64,000 bases of DNA from Pseudomonas nabeulensis (GTDB lineage: Bacteria > Pseudomonadota > Gammaproteobacteria > Pseudomonadales > Pseudomonadaceae): contig NZ_QUZT01000013.1 of the NCBI RefSeq assembly GCF_004682045.1, positions 1 through 64,000 on the forward strand, read 5' to 3'. Within the stretch, counting starts at the first letter, position 1, and every line of letters starts with the position of its first letter. The translations under genes were made by a program, and so were the position numbers. This document shows, in pieces, positions 35,643 to 44,799 of the stretch. The notes under the pieces are model-generated. The model was not told the origin of the DNA and made no database searches. It was given only the letters and a program-made list of their open reading frames with translations.

Positions 35643-36637
35643 TGCGCACAGGTTTCGCCCTGGCGATCCTGATGTTGAGCGGGTTGGCGGCCACCCAGGT
35701 GGTTGCCGCGCCCGTGGCTGAGCTGAAACTGGTCTCCGAACACCCGGTGGACGGCATGCGCGGCGGCAATCTGTCGGGCCTGGCCTTGTGTGGCAAGGCG
35801 CTGTGGACGGTTTCCGACCGCGACGACGACCAGATCTACCGCCTGGATATCAGCGCGCCGACCTGGCAGGCCGAAGCGGTAAACATTGATGTGCCGCCGG
35901 TGCCGGAGTCCGGGTTGCCGTGGGGTTTGCGTTCGCGCACCAAAGCCGCCTCGTTCATTCGCGGTGGCGACCTGGATTTTGAAGGCATCACCTGCGATGC
36001 CGCCGGCAACCGCTACATTGTCAGCGAAGCCCATGCGGCGGTGCTGCAAGTGCCGGTGAACGGTGCGCCCGAGTGGTTGAGAATCGCCCCTGGCATGGTG
36101 CGTGAAGCGCGAGCCAGTGGCATGTTGCTGCATTTCAATGCCTTGTTTGAAGGGCTGGCGATCAACCCCGAAGGCAATCACATATGGCTGGCGGCAGAGC
36201 GTGAGCGGCGCGGACTGATCTCGATCAAGCGTGGGCAAAGCCTGTGGGATTGCGACGGTCCGTGTGTGTTGTTGAGCGAAGCCGGCCAGGAAGTGCAGCC
36301 GGCCCAATTTACCAATGCCAAAGCCGTTTCGAAGGACTTCGCCGATCTGGCGCTGTTCAACGGCAAGCTGTTTACCCTGGAGCGCAATGCGTTCCAGATT
36401 TGCCGGCGCGATACGGTCACGGCCAAGGTTGAGCTGTGCTGGTCGTTTGCCGACGAGACCCTGACGCCCGAGCGGCGTTACGCCCAGCCGTATGGCCTGG
36501 CCGAAGCCCTGGTGGTGGACGCAGAGGGGGCCTGGTTGGGCATCGATAATAATTTCGGCCCTCGCGCCGATGGTGAAAAACGCCCGGTGGTCTATCGTTT
36601 CGCCGCCCCGGCCGGTGGCTGGAACGCCCAGCCATGA
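35642..36637 (+). CDS. Esterase-like activity of phytase family protein
   Basis: A 331-residue exported protein. A signal peptide (GFALAILMLSGLAATQVVAA) leads into a beta-propeller-like fold of the phytase-like esterase family: GGNLSGLALCGKALWTVSDRDDDQIYRL, GDLDFEGITCDAAGNRYIVSEAHAAVL and the later YGLAEALVVDAEGAWLGIDNN. The true substrate is unknown. It overlaps parE by one base and is followed 70 bases later by parC, matching PA4966 in P. aeruginosa. No second small gene is present before parC. Confidence 0.85.
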   Translation: MRTGFALAILMLSGLAATQVVAAPVAELKLVSEHPVDGMRGGNLSGLALCGKALWTVSDRDDDQIYRLDISAPTWQAEAVNIDVPPVPESGLPWGLRSRTKAASFIRGGDLDFEGITCDAAGNRYIVSEAHAAVLQVPVNGAPEWLRIAPGMVREARASGMLLHFNALFEGLAINPEGNHIWLAAERERRGLISIKRGQSLWDCDGPCVLLSEAGQEVQPAQFTNAKAVSKDFADLALFNGKLFTLERNAFQICRRDTVTAKVELCWSFADETLTPERRYAQPYGLAEALVVDAEGAWLGIDNNFGPRADGEKRPVVYRFAAPAGGWNAQP

Positions 36638-36707
36638 AGCGTGATTTTTTTGAATTGACCCGGCGTCGCGGCATTTCCGCTGCGCCTTACCCAATGATGA
36701 GGCCCGC

Positions 36708-38972
36708 ATGAGTGACATCCTCGCAGACAGCTTAGATGGCGTAGAACGCCGGTCGCTGGCTGACTTCACCGAAAATGCCTACCTCAACTACTCCATGTAC
36801 GTGATCATGGACCGTGCCTTGCCGCATATCGGCGATGGCCTGAAGCCCGTACAACGGCGCATCATCTATGCCATGAGTGAGTTGGGCCTGGACGCTGATT
36901 CCAAGCACAAGAAGTCGGCGCGTACCGTCGGTGACGTGCTCGGTAAGTTCCACCCCCACGGCGACTCCGCCTGCTACGAAGCCATGGTGCTGATGGCCCA
37001 GCCGTTCAGCTACCGCTACACGCTGGTGGACGGCCAGGGCAACTGGGGTGCGCCGGATGATCCAAAGTCCTTCGCCGCTATGCGATACACCGAGGCGCGC
37101 CTGTCGCGCTACTCGGAAGTATTGCTGAGCGAACTGGGGCAGGGCACTGCCGATTGGGGGCCGAACTTCGACGGCACCCTCGACGAGCCACTGGTATTGC
37201 CGGCACGTTTGCCGAATATCCTGCTCAATGGCACCACGGGTATCGCCGTGGGCATGGCCACCGATGTGCCGCCGCACAACCTGCGGGAAGTCGCCACCGC
37301 CTGCGTACGCTTGCTGGATGAACCGAAAGCCACGGTGGAGCAGCTCTGCGAGCATATCCAGGGCCCGGACTATCCGACCGAGGCGGAAATCATCACCCCG
37401 CGCGCCGACCTGTTGAAGATGTACGAAACCGGCAAGGGCTCGGTGCGCATGCGTGCCGTGTACTACGTCGAAGATGGCGACATCATCGTCACCGCGCTGC
37501 CGCACCAAGTGTCTGGCGCCAAGGTGCTGGAGCAGATCGCCGCACTGATGCAGGCCAAACCGTCGAAATTGCCGCAAGTCGCCGACCTGCGTGACGAGTC
37601 CGACCACGAAAACCCGTGCCGCATCGTGATCATCCCGACCAACAGCCGGGTCGACCACGAAGTGCTGATGCAGCATCTGTTTGCCAGCACCGACCTGGAG
37701 TCGAGCTACCGCGTCAACGTCAACATCATTGGCCTGGACGGCAAACCGCAGCTGAAAAACCTGCGCAACTTGCTGGTGGAGTGGCTGGAATTCCGCGTGC
37801 AGACCGTGCGTCGCCGCCTGCAATTCCGTCTGGATAAGGTCGAGCGCCGCCTGCACCTGTTGGACGGCTTGTTGATCGCCTACCTCAACCTGGATGAAGT
37901 GATCCACATCATCCGTACCGCCGAGCACCCGAAAGCCGAGCTGATCGCACGTTTCGAGCTGAGTGAGATCCAGGCTGACTACATCCTCGACACCCGCTTG
38001 CGCCAGTTGGCGCGCCTGGAAGAAATGAAGCTGCGCGACGAACAGGACGCGCTGCTCAAGGAACAAGCCAAGCTGCAAGCCCTGCTGGGTAGCGAAGCCA
38101 AGCTCAAGAAGCTGGTACGTAGCGAGCTGATCAAGGATGCCGAAACCTATGGCGATGACCGTCGTTCGCCAATCGTCCAGCGTGCCGAAGCGAAAGCCCT
38201 GACAGAAACCGAGTTGCTGCCAAACGAGAAAATTACTGTCGTTCTGTCGGAAAAGGGTTGGGTTCGCTCCGCCAAAGGGCATGATATTGACGCCACCGGC
38301 CTGTCCTACAAGGCGGGCGATGGCTTCAAGACCGCTGCGGCTGGCCGTTCCAACCAGTTCGCGGTGTTTATCGACTCCACCGGGCGCAGCTATTCGGTGC
38401 CGGCGCACACCTTGCCATCCGCACGAGGGCAGGGCGAGCCGCTGACCGGGCGACTCACGCCGCCACCGGGGGCGAATTTCGAGTGCGTGCTGCTGCCGGA
38501 CGATGATGCGCTGTACGTGATCGCGTCCGACGCGGGTTATGGCTTCGTGGTGAAAGGTGAAGACCTGCAAGCCAAGAACAAGGCGGGCAAGGCGCTGTTG
38601 AGTCTGCCGAACAACGCCAAGGTGATCCTGCCGCGCCCGGTGGACGACCGCGAGAGCAACTGGCTGGCGTCGGTGACCACTGAGGGCCGTTTGCTGGTGT
38701 TCAAGATCAGCGACCTGCCGCAACTGGGCAAAGGCAAGGGCAACAAGATTATCGGGATTCCAGGGGAGCGGGTGGCCAGTCGCGAAGAGTACGTGACCGA
38801 CATCGCGGTGATCCCGGAAGGCGCCACGCTGGTATTGCAGGCCGGTAAGCGTACGCTGTCGCTGCGCCCTGACGACCTTGAACACTACAAGGGCGAGCGC
38901 GGTCGGCGTGGTAACAAACTGCCACGTGGCTTCCAGCGAGTGGATGCTTTGTTGGTGGAAACGCCCGTTTAA
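36708..38972 (+). CDS. parC: DNA topoisomerase IV subunit A ParC
   Basis: A 754-residue cleavage subunit of topoisomerase IV. The winged-helix domain contains [14 protein letters not shown]; the quinolone-contact Ser87 is wild type. The catalytic Tyr is in MRYTEARLS at about Tyr127. A coiled-coil dimer gate (about 380-500) and a C-terminal beta-pinwheel from about 510 follow. It is full length. With parE two genes upstream, it forms the ParC2E2 enzyme. A stem-loop lies 16 bases after the stop. Confidence 0.98.
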   Translation: MSDILADSLDGVERRSLADFTENAYLNYSMYVIMDRALPHIGDGLKPVQRRIIYAMSELGLDADSKHKKSARTVGDVLGKFHPHGDSACYEAMVLMAQPFSYRYTLVDGQGNWGAPDDPKSFAAMRYTEARLSRYSEVLLSELGQGTADWGPNFDGTLDEPLVLPARLPNILLNGTTGIAVGMATDVPPHNLREVATACVRLLDEPKATVEQLCEHIQGPDYPTEAEIITPRADLLKMYETGKGSVRMRAVYYVEDGDIIVTALPHQVSGAKVLEQIAALMQAKPSKLPQVADLRDESDHENPCRIVIIPTNSRVDHEVLMQHLFASTDLESSYRVNVNIIGLDGKPQLKNLRNLLVEWLEFRVQTVRRRLQFRLDKVERRLHLLDGLLIAYLNLDEVIHIIRTAEHPKAELIARFELSEIQADYILDTRLRQLARLEEMKLRDEQDALLKEQAKLQALLGSEAKLKKLVRSELIKDAETYGDDRRSPIVQRAEAKALTETELLPNEKITVVLSEKGWVRSAKGHDIDATGLSYKAGDGFKTAAAGRSNQFAVFIDSTGRSYSVPAHTLPSARGQGEPLTGRLTPPPGANFECVLLPDDDALYVIASDAGYGFVVKGEDLQAKNKAGKALLSLPNNAKVILPRPVDDRESNWLASVTTEGRLLVFKISDLPQLGKGKGNKIIGIPGERVASREEYVTDIAVIPEGATLVLQAGKRTLSLRPDDLEHYKGERGRRGNKLPRGFQRVDALLVETPV

Positions 38973-38987
38973 GGCGTATTAGAGGCC

Positions 38988-39015
38988 CCGATCTACGATT
39001 TAACGCGTAGATCGG
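38988..39015 (+). terminator. Stem-loop after parC
   Basis: Perfect 10-bp inverted repeat CCGATCTACG / CGTAGATCGG with an eight-base loop. The downstream T run is poor (CGCTTTGG), so it may be a weak terminator. Confidence 0.6.
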
Positions 39016-39145
39016 CGCTTTGGCGCTGGAGTCATGGCGCATATTCACGGATGATATGGCCTTTCCAGCGCCGGCGTGGCCGAGCGTATTTAAGGTATTT
39101 TTAGTATTACATTGTGGTTCGCCTTGTGGCAGCCACCTGGATGGG

Positions 39146-39856
39146 ATGATGACTGCTCCACGCCTTCCTTTAATTTTTGTACTTGCTGGCCTTCTCGGGC
39201 TGGCAGGTTGCAGCACACACCAGCCGGTGTCGCTGTACCAGCTGGACAGCGGAAGTCCAGCCCAGCCAGAACAAGCCGCTGGCATGGCCGTCTTGCTTGG
39301 CCCGGTAGTCGTCGCTGACTACCTGCAACGCGAAACCCTGCTGCAACGTCAGAACGACGGCAGCCTGCAAGGTTCCACCGATGGTCGTTGGGCGGGTAGT
39401 TTGTCCTCCGACATCAACCAGCTGGTGCTACGCCAAGTGGCGGGTCATCTGGACAGCCAGCGTGTGGTATTGGCGCCGGGCCCTGGCGGTTTCACCCCTG
39501 ATGTTCAAGTGTTGCTGACTATCACCCGCTTGGATTCCGGCGCTTCTCAGCCGGCTATCCTGGATGCGCAGTGGCGCCTGATCGACCGCCGTGGCCAGGT
39601 GCGCGATAACCGCATCGTGCACTTGCAGGAAGAACACACCGGCACCACCGCCTCCCAGGTTCAGGCCCAAGGCGTGTTGTTGCAGCACTTGGCGCAGCAG
39701 TTGTCGGTGGCTCTCAAGCCACTGGCCAACCAGCCGCCGATTGCCGAGGCGCCTCGCAAGCAGCCTTCGGTCCAGGCCAAGCCGGCTGAACCGCAGAAGC
39801 CGAAGATGCCCATGGCTACGCCGATCCGTACGGATATGGAAGTGTTCCGCTTCTAA
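39146..39856 (+). CDS. PqiC-like ABC-transport auxiliary lipoprotein
   Basis: A lipoprotein of about 236 residues. The leader LPLIFVLAGLLGLAGC has lipobox LAGC. The body (YQLDSG, VLLGPVVVADYLQRETLLQRQNDG, LSSDINQLVLRQVAGHL) matches the PqiC/YmbA family, which works with MCE-type lipid transporters between membranes. It is followed by a low-complexity Pro/Lys/Ala tail from about residue 190 (EAPRKQPS, AEPQKPKMP). No pqiA or pqiB gene is nearby, so it is an orphan copy. The start is ATG 39146 or 39149 (tandem Met); the longer frame from 39020 is not supported because the lipobox leader begins here. Confidence 0.82.
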   Translation: MMTAPRLPLIFVLAGLLGLAGCSTHQPVSLYQLDSGSPAQPEQAAGMAVLLGPVVVADYLQRETLLQRQNDGSLQGSTDGRWAGSLSSDINQLVLRQVAGHLDSQRVVLAPGPGGFTPDVQVLLTITRLDSGASQPAILDAQWRLIDRRGQVRDNRIVHLQEEHTGTTASQVQAQGVLLQHLAQQLSVALKPLANQPPIAEAPRKQPSVQAKPAEPQKPKMPMATPIRTDMEVFRF

Positions 39857-39864
39857 GCCCTAAT

Positions 39865-39915
39865 CGCAGATACAAAAAGGCCCGCTGACTCAGCGGGCCT
39901 TTTTTTGTATCTGCG
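39865..39915. terminator. Bidirectional terminator
   Basis: Near-perfect 51-base palindrome: CGCAGATAC, A5, GGCCCGCTG / CAGCGGGCC, T7, GTATCTGCG. The A and T runs flank a GC stem, so it should stop transcripts of the convergent PqiC-like and AhpA genes in both directions. Confidence 0.92.
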
Positions 39916-39941
39916 ATGTGTGTCAACTTTGTAGAGATCCA

Positions 39942-40034
39942 AATGTGGGAGGGGGCTTGCCCCCGATAGCGGTGGGTCAGTGACAGATGTTGAGACTGAC
40001 ACCCTGCAATCGGGGGCAAGCCCCCTCCCACATT
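39942..40034. repeat. REPIN, GGGAGGGGGC family
   Basis: Inverted pair of TGTGGGAGGGGGCTTGCCCC about 45 bases apart, between the bidirectional terminator and the end of the AhpA gene. Confidence 0.92.
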
Positions 40035-40053
40035 TGATCCTCACCCTATTGAT

Positions 40054-41559
40054 TTAGGGCTTGCGACTCTCATGCATCCGCGCCAACTGCCGCTCCAGCA
40101 TCGACGGATACGGCTCCATCAACCGCTCTACACAGCTCGCGCCCTCAGGGCTGGCAATCGGGCGGATACGGGCGCGTTGGCGGATCAGTGTGTCTTCGCT
40201 GATCTTGCGCTCCACCAGTAGCAGGTTGCGGCTGTGTTGCGACAAGGCCAGGGCGTCCTGGGCGCTTTCCGTCAGTAGCAGGTCTATCTGGCTCATGCCG
40301 AACAGATCATCGGTCACCGTCAGGCCCAGTTGCAGTTGCAGGGTGATGCCGCTGTCGGCCACTTCAATCTGCAGGGCATGGCCCAGGGCACGCAGCAGTT
40401 CGCCGCAGCAGATGGCGTTGGTCAGGTAGTCTTCGCCACTGTCTTCGCTGTGGAACAACATCAGCGTGCTGCCGTCGTTCAGGGTGTGCAGTTCGCTCTG
40501 GTAGAGCGACGCCGCCTGGTCGAGGCAGTCGCGATAGCGTTCCAGCAACTCCGTCAGGCGAGCGCGGGGCAGACGACGCAGTTGGTCCTGGGAGCCCAGC
40601 TGCACGGCGAGTACCGCACTGAACTGGGGTTCGGTACTCTTCACCGGTGCCGGTTTTGGCGCGACAGTCGGACTGTCCGGTGAGGTATCGCGCAGGTCGG
40701 CGAAAGGGTCTTCATCGTCCACTTCGTCTTCATCGGCCTGGATCGCTTTGCGGGTCGCAGGCTTGAGGCCGGCAATCGGGGCGTCCGCGGCGAAGTCGGG
40801 TTCGTCCACGTCAAACTCGGGCTCGTCGTCGAATTCAGGCTCCGGCTCCGGTTCCCGCACCACTGGTTCCGGGGCGAAGCTGGCGTGCAGCTGGCGGGCA
40901 AGGTCGCCGATTTCATCCTGGCGGTCGGTGGCCGGGGTGTGCTCGTCGATGTCTCGCAGCCAGATGCGCAATTGCATCAACGGCGTGGAGATATGTCGGC
41001 CCAGGCGCAGGCTCAAGGCGAGGGCCAGCGCCAGCAGGATCGCGCTGAGAATGCCCATGCTTTGCAGGCTGATGGTCATCGGCTGCTGGAACTGTTGCAT
41101 ATCCAGGCTGATGCGCAGTTGGCCGGCCTTCACGTCCTGGAACGTGATGTTGCTCTGGTACAAGCCTTCCGCTTCACCCAGCAGGCCGTTCTTCGGGCGT
41201 TGCCCGGCTTCGGCCATGATGCGGTTGTCCACGCTGTAGATGGCGGCGTGGGCCACCAGCGGGTTCTTGGTCAGGTTATTGAGCAGCACGTTGAGGCTGA
41301 GGATGTCGTTGGACACCAACAGCTCGGTCGCCGAGGTGGCGGTTTGCGTGGTCAGGCTCTCGCCCAGGGCGTCGGCTTGTTCGTGCATGGCCTGCTTGAA
41401 CTGCAAGCCCATCACGCAGGCATAGATCACCAGGGCCAGGGCGACCAGGATCACGTTATGGCTGGCGATGCGTAATGCGATCGGTACACGGCGGTGGCGC
41501 AGTGCCCGGAAGATCAGCAGGAAGAAGTTATCGGTTTTTACTGGCGTGGGCCGGTTCAC
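40054..41559 (-). CDS. AhpA/YtjB family membrane protein
   Basis: A protein of about 501 residues, divergent from serB as ytjB (smp) is in E. coli. There is a transmembrane helix near the N-terminus (NVILVALALVIYACVMGLQF), a periplasmic sensor-like domain, and a second helix (LSAILLALALALSL). A HAMP-like linker (RQDEIGDLARQLHASF) follows, then a very acidic Glu/Pro/Asp stretch and a C-terminal domain resembling degenerate nucleotide-cyclase/GAF regions. The function is unknown. GTG 41559 is chosen over the longer TTG frame to 41622 because a good promoter (TTGCCG-N16-TATACT at 41622-41595) lies inside that extension, so it would be upstream of the transcript. Confidence 0.8.
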   Translation of the reverse strand: MNRPTPVKTDNFFLLIFRALRHRRVPIALRIASHNVILVALALVIYACVMGLQFKQAMHEQADALGESLTTQTATSATELLVSNDILSLNVLLNNLTKNPLVAHAAIYSVDNRIMAEAGQRPKNGLLGEAEGLYQSNITFQDVKAGQLRISLDMQQFQQPMTISLQSMGILSAILLALALALSLRLGRHISTPLMQLRIWLRDIDEHTPATDRQDEIGDLARQLHASFAPEPVVREPEPEPEFDDEPEFDVDEPDFAADAPIAGLKPATRKAIQADEDEVDDEDPFADLRDTSPDSPTVAPKPAPVKSTEPQFSAVLAVQLGSQDQLRRLPRARLTELLERYRDCLDQAASLYQSELHTLNDGSTLMLFHSEDSGEDYLTNAICCGELLRALGHALQIEVADSGITLQLQLGLTVTDDLFGMSQIDLLLTESAQDALALSQHSRNLLLVERKISEDTLIRQRARIRPIASPEGASCVERLMEPYPSMLERQLARMHESRKP

Positions 41560-41594
41560 TTGCGCTCGGCTCTCGGTCCGTGAAGTTGACGCGC

Positions 41595-41622
41595 AGTATA
41601 GCGACAGCCCTAGGACCGGCAA
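41595..41622 (-). promoter_or_regulatory. Sigma70-type promoter of the ahpA-like gene
   Basis: Reading leftward: TTGCCG (41622-41617), 16 bases, TATACT (41600-41595). The start of transcription would be near 41588, about 29 bases before the GTG start. It supports the shorter protein. Confidence 0.6.
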
Positions 41623-41692
41623 AGCGCTGGCTGTGCCCGATGGTCACTGAAAGTGGGTAGAATGCGGTTTTTTTCCAGCCTGGGGGTGCGCC

Positions 41693-42907
41693 TTGCGCGA
41701 AATTGTCCTGATTAACATCACTGGCGAAGACCGTCCGGGTCTGACTGCGGCGATTACCGGTGTTCTGGCCCAGGGTGGTGTGAACATTCTCGACATCGGC
41801 CAGGCGGTGATCCACGACACCCTGTCGTTCGGCATTCTGGTGGAGATCCCGAGCACTGAACAGGCGTCCTCGGTCCTCAAGGACATCCTGTTTACGGCAT
41901 ACAAGCTGGATCAACAGGTGCGTTTCACCCCGGTGTCCGAAGAGGATTACCAGCATTGGGTGGCGGGCCAAGGCAAGAAACGCCACATCGTGACGCTGCT
42001 GACCCGCAAGGTCACGGCCGAGCAATTGCAGCGCGTCAGCTCGATTACCGCGCAGTACGGCTTGAATATCGACCATATCGACCGTCTGTCGGGTCGTATG
42101 CCCTTGGACACACCCGCCGACAAGGGCAAGGGCTGCATCGAGTTCTCCGTGCGCGGCGAGCCGGCAGACCCGCAAGCCCTGCGCGCCGAATTCCTCAGCG
42201 TGGCCCAGGCGCTGAATGTCGATATCGCCTTCCAGGAAGATTCGCTGTTCCGCCGCAACCGTCGCCTGGCGGTGTTCGACATGGACTCCACATTGATCGA
42301 AGCTGAAGTCATCGACGAGTTGGCCAAGGCTGCTGGTGTCGGTGAACAAGTTTCCGAAATCACTGAGCGGGCCATGGCCGGTGAACTGGACTTCCGCGCG
42401 AGCTTCAAGGAGCGCCTGGCGCTGCTCAAGGGCCTGGACGTCAGCGTGCTGGACTCCATCGGTGCCTCTCTGCGCCTGACCGAAGGTGCCGAAACCCTGT
42501 TCGCCGAACTCAAGCGCCTGGGCTACAAGACCGCGATCCTGTCGGGCGGTTTCACCTACTTCGCCAAGCAATTGCAGGCCAAACTGGGTATCGACTACGT
42601 GTTCGCCAACGAACTGGAAGTGGTGGATGGCAAGGTGACGGGTGTTGCGGTAGAGCCGATTGTCGACGCACAGCGCAAGGCGGATTTGCTCAAGGAGCTG
42701 GCCCACAAGGAAGGCTTGCGTCTGGAGCAGACCATTGCGGTCGGTGATGGGGCGAATGACTTGCCGATGCTGGCGATTGCCGGGCTGGGTGTGGCGTTCC
42801 GCGCCAAGCCGCTGGTGAAGCAGTCGGCGAAGCAGGCGATTTCGACGCTGGGGTTGGATGGGGTGTTGTATCTGTTGGGCTTCCGCGATCGCGATGGGCA
42901 GCTCTAA
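41693..42907 (+). CDS. serB: Phosphoserine phosphatase SerB
   Basis: A 404-residue enzyme that makes L-serine from phosphoserine, the last step of serine synthesis. Pseudomonas SerB carries two N-terminal ACT-type domains; the first begins REIVLINITGEDRPGLTAAITGVLAQGG. They precede the HAD phosphatase core: nucleophile motif FDMDSTLIEAE near 197, then AILSGGFTYFAKQL, and GDGANDLPMLAIAGLGVAF. The start is TTG 41693 with GGGGGT upstream, the only start that preserves the ACT strand. It is monocistronic and followed by a REPIN. Confidence 0.97.
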   Translation: MREIVLINITGEDRPGLTAAITGVLAQGGVNILDIGQAVIHDTLSFGILVEIPSTEQASSVLKDILFTAYKLDQQVRFTPVSEEDYQHWVAGQGKKRHIVTLLTRKVTAEQLQRVSSITAQYGLNIDHIDRLSGRMPLDTPADKGKGCIEFSVRGEPADPQALRAEFLSVAQALNVDIAFQEDSLFRRNRRLAVFDMDSTLIEAEVIDELAKAAGVGEQVSEITERAMAGELDFRASFKERLALLKGLDVSVLDSIGASLRLTEGAETLFAELKRLGYKTAILSGGFTYFAKQLQAKLGIDYVFANELEVVDGKVTGVAVEPIVDAQRKADLLKELAHKEGLRLEQTIAVGDGANDLPMLAIAGLGVAFRAKPLVKQSAKQAISTLGLDGVLYLLGFRDRDGQL

Positions 42908-42936
42908 CCCGATCTTGCGGTAGAAATACAGTCAAA

Positions 42937-43030
42937 AATGTGGGAGGGGGCTTGCCCCCGATAGCAGGGTGTCAGTCAGCACATGTATGAGCTGACTCAC
43001 CGCTATCGGGGGCAAGCCCCCTCCCACATT
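42937..43030. repeat. REPIN, GGGAGGGGGC family
   Basis: Inverted TGTGGGAGGGGGCTTGCCCC arms with CGATAGC/GCTATCG extensions, between the convergent serB and psd genes. Confidence 0.92.
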
Positions 43031-43050
43031 TGATCTTCATTTGTTTCTAA

Positions 43051-43911
43051 TCAGGCTTTTGGCAGTGCGATGCCCTGGCCCATCTGCACTGGCGTGCCCG
43101 CCGCCAATTCTTCAGCCCACTTCACCTGATCCGGCCCAAACAGCACAATCGCGGTCGAACCCAGCTTGAAGCGACCCATCTCCGCACCTTTTTCCAAATG
43201 GATCGGCGCACGCGCAGCTTCGTCATAGCGGAAGGTTTTCAGCTCACGCTTCGGCGGCGTCACCAGGCCAGCCCACACGGTTTCAACCGATGCCACGATC
43301 ATCGCGCCCACCAATACCACGGCCATCGGGCCGCGCTCGGTGTCGAAGATGCAGGCAACCCGCTCGTTACGTGCGAACAGCTCCGGTACGTTTTCGGCGG
43401 TGGTCTGGTTAACCGAGAAGATGCGCCCCGGGATGTAGATCATCTCGCGCAGGGTGCCAGCCAGTGGCATGTGCACGCGGTGGTAGTCCTTCGGCGACAG
43501 GTAAATCGTCGCGAAATCACCGCCCATGAACGGCGCAGCCACAGCGGAGTCGCCACCCAGCAATTCCAGTACGCTGAAACTGTGGCCCTTGGCCTGGAAC
43601 ACGCGACCATGCTCAATCGGACCCAACTGGCTCACTGCACCATCGGCCGGGCTCAGCACGGCGCCTGGGGTTTGATCCAGTGGGCGCGCGCCGTCTTTCA
43701 GGGCGCGGGTGAAGAACGCGTTGAAATGCTCGTAGGCCGTCAGGTCTTCGACCAGCGCCTGGGACATGTCCACCTGATAGCGCTTGGCGAACCAGGCGGT
43801 GAATGCATTCTTGAACCAGCGCACCCGGCACTCGGCAACGCAACCGGCCAGGCGCGACAGCAAGTGGTGCGGCAGCAAGTACTGGCTGAGGATAAACAAC
43901 TGCTTTTTCAT
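43051..43911 (-). CDS. psd: Phosphatidylserine decarboxylase
   Basis: A 286-residue pyruvoyl enzyme that makes phosphatidylethanolamine at the inner membrane. The self-cleavage motif LGST is at 250-253, so cleavage between Gly251 and Ser252 gives the short alpha chain with the pyruvoyl group. Earlier conserved elements are SPADGAVSQLG and the His-containing YHRVHMPLAGTL. The length is normal. It is transcribed leftward after rhdA with a 15-base gap to the rhdA stop, so the two are probably cotranscribed. Confidence 0.97.
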   Translation of the reverse strand: MKKQLFILSQYLLPHHLLSRLAGCVAECRVRWFKNAFTAWFAKRYQVDMSQALVEDLTAYEHFNAFFTRALKDGARPLDQTPGAVLSPADGAVSQLGPIEHGRVFQAKGHSFSVLELLGGDSAVAAPFMGGDFATIYLSPKDYHRVHMPLAGTLREMIYIPGRIFSVNQTTAENVPELFARNERVACIFDTERGPMAVVLVGAMIVASVETVWAGLVTPPKRELKTFRYDEAARAPIHLEKGAEMGRFKLGSTAIVLFGPDQVKWAEELAAGTPVQMGQGIALPKA

Positions 43912-43926
43912 AACTGTCCTTAAACC

Positions 43927-44742
43927 TTAAATCTCGACGGGGGTGTCGGGGTGGTTGCCCCATTCGCCCCAGGAACCGGCATAACCTTTGACTCGCGGAT
44001 AACCGAGCGCCTTGGCCACCAGATAGGTGAAGCCAGAGCGGTGGTGAGTCTGGCAGTGGGTGATGATTTCTTTATCTTTGGTCAGCCCGAGGTCTTCGAG
44101 GATCTGCGGCATGTCGCGGCGGATGCGCAGGTTGCGCGCCTTGTCCATGCCGGCGGTCCATTCGAAGTTCACCGCGCCGGGGATGTGCCCGCCTTTGGCG
44201 GCCAGCACCTTCTCGCCGGAATATTCCAGCGGGCCGCGTGCGTCCCAGATCCCCAGGTCGGCGGCGCCGAGGCGGCTTTGCAGGTATTCGCGGGTAGCGG
44301 TTGGGCCGTCGTGCAGCGTAAGGCTCACCGGGCCGCCAACCGGGGCAGGCACTTCGGTGGAAAGCGGGAGTTTCTCCTCAAGCCAGGCCAGCAAGCCGCC
44401 GTCGAGGTAGTGATATTTCTGGTGGCCGATCACGTCGAGCATCCAGATGAAGCGGCCAGCCCAACCGCCGCCTTCGTCGTCATAGACCACGTAGGTCGCG
44501 TCGGGAGTGTGGCCCAGTTCACCAAACAATTTTTCCAGGTCGGCCTTGTTCGGCAGCAGGCCAGGTGCTGGCGGCTGGCCCAGTTGGGTGCGCTTGGGGT
44601 CAACGAAATGCGCGCCGGGGATATGCCCTTCGGCGTAGCGGGCGGCACTGGTGAGGTCCACCAGGATCAGGTGGTCGGCATCGAGGCGACCTTGCAGGTC
44701 GCTGGATTCGATCACCAGCGGCAAGCCAGAGAAGTCAGGCAT
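43927..44742 (-). CDS. rhdA: Thiosulfate sulfurtransferase (rhodanese) RhdA
   Basis: A 271-residue two-domain rhodanese. The active-site loop is HCQTHHRSG with Cys230, the same residue number and loop as Azotobacter vinelandii RhdA. It transfers sulfane sulfur from thiosulfate to cyanide or other acceptors; cyanide protection and sulfur delivery are proposed roles. The N-terminal inactive domain has LVDLTSAARYAEGHIPGAHFVD. ATG 44742 follows AGGAGA and gives the exact family length; the frame runs 18 codons further upstream. It is followed directly by psd. Confidence 0.96.
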   Translation of the reverse strand: MPDFSGLPLVIESSDLQGRLDADHLILVDLTSAARYAEGHIPGAHFVDPKRTQLGQPPAPGLLPNKADLEKLFGELGHTPDATYVVYDDEGGGWAGRFIWMLDVIGHQKYHYLDGGLLAWLEEKLPLSTEVPAPVGGPVSLTLHDGPTATREYLQSRLGAADLGIWDARGPLEYSGEKVLAAKGGHIPGAVNFEWTAGMDKARNLRIRRDMPQILEDLGLTKDKEIITHCQTHHRSGFTYLVAKALGYPRVKGYAGSWGEWGNHPDTPVEI

Positions 44743-44799
44743 GTGAGGTCTCCTGGGCACAAAGGTTGGTGATAAAGGACCGCGATTGTAGCGCAAGCA

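Noticed and set aside
36732..38885. 717-codon open frame antisense to parC
   Set aside because: Shadow of parC, with low-complexity Gln/His-rich translation and no ribosome site.
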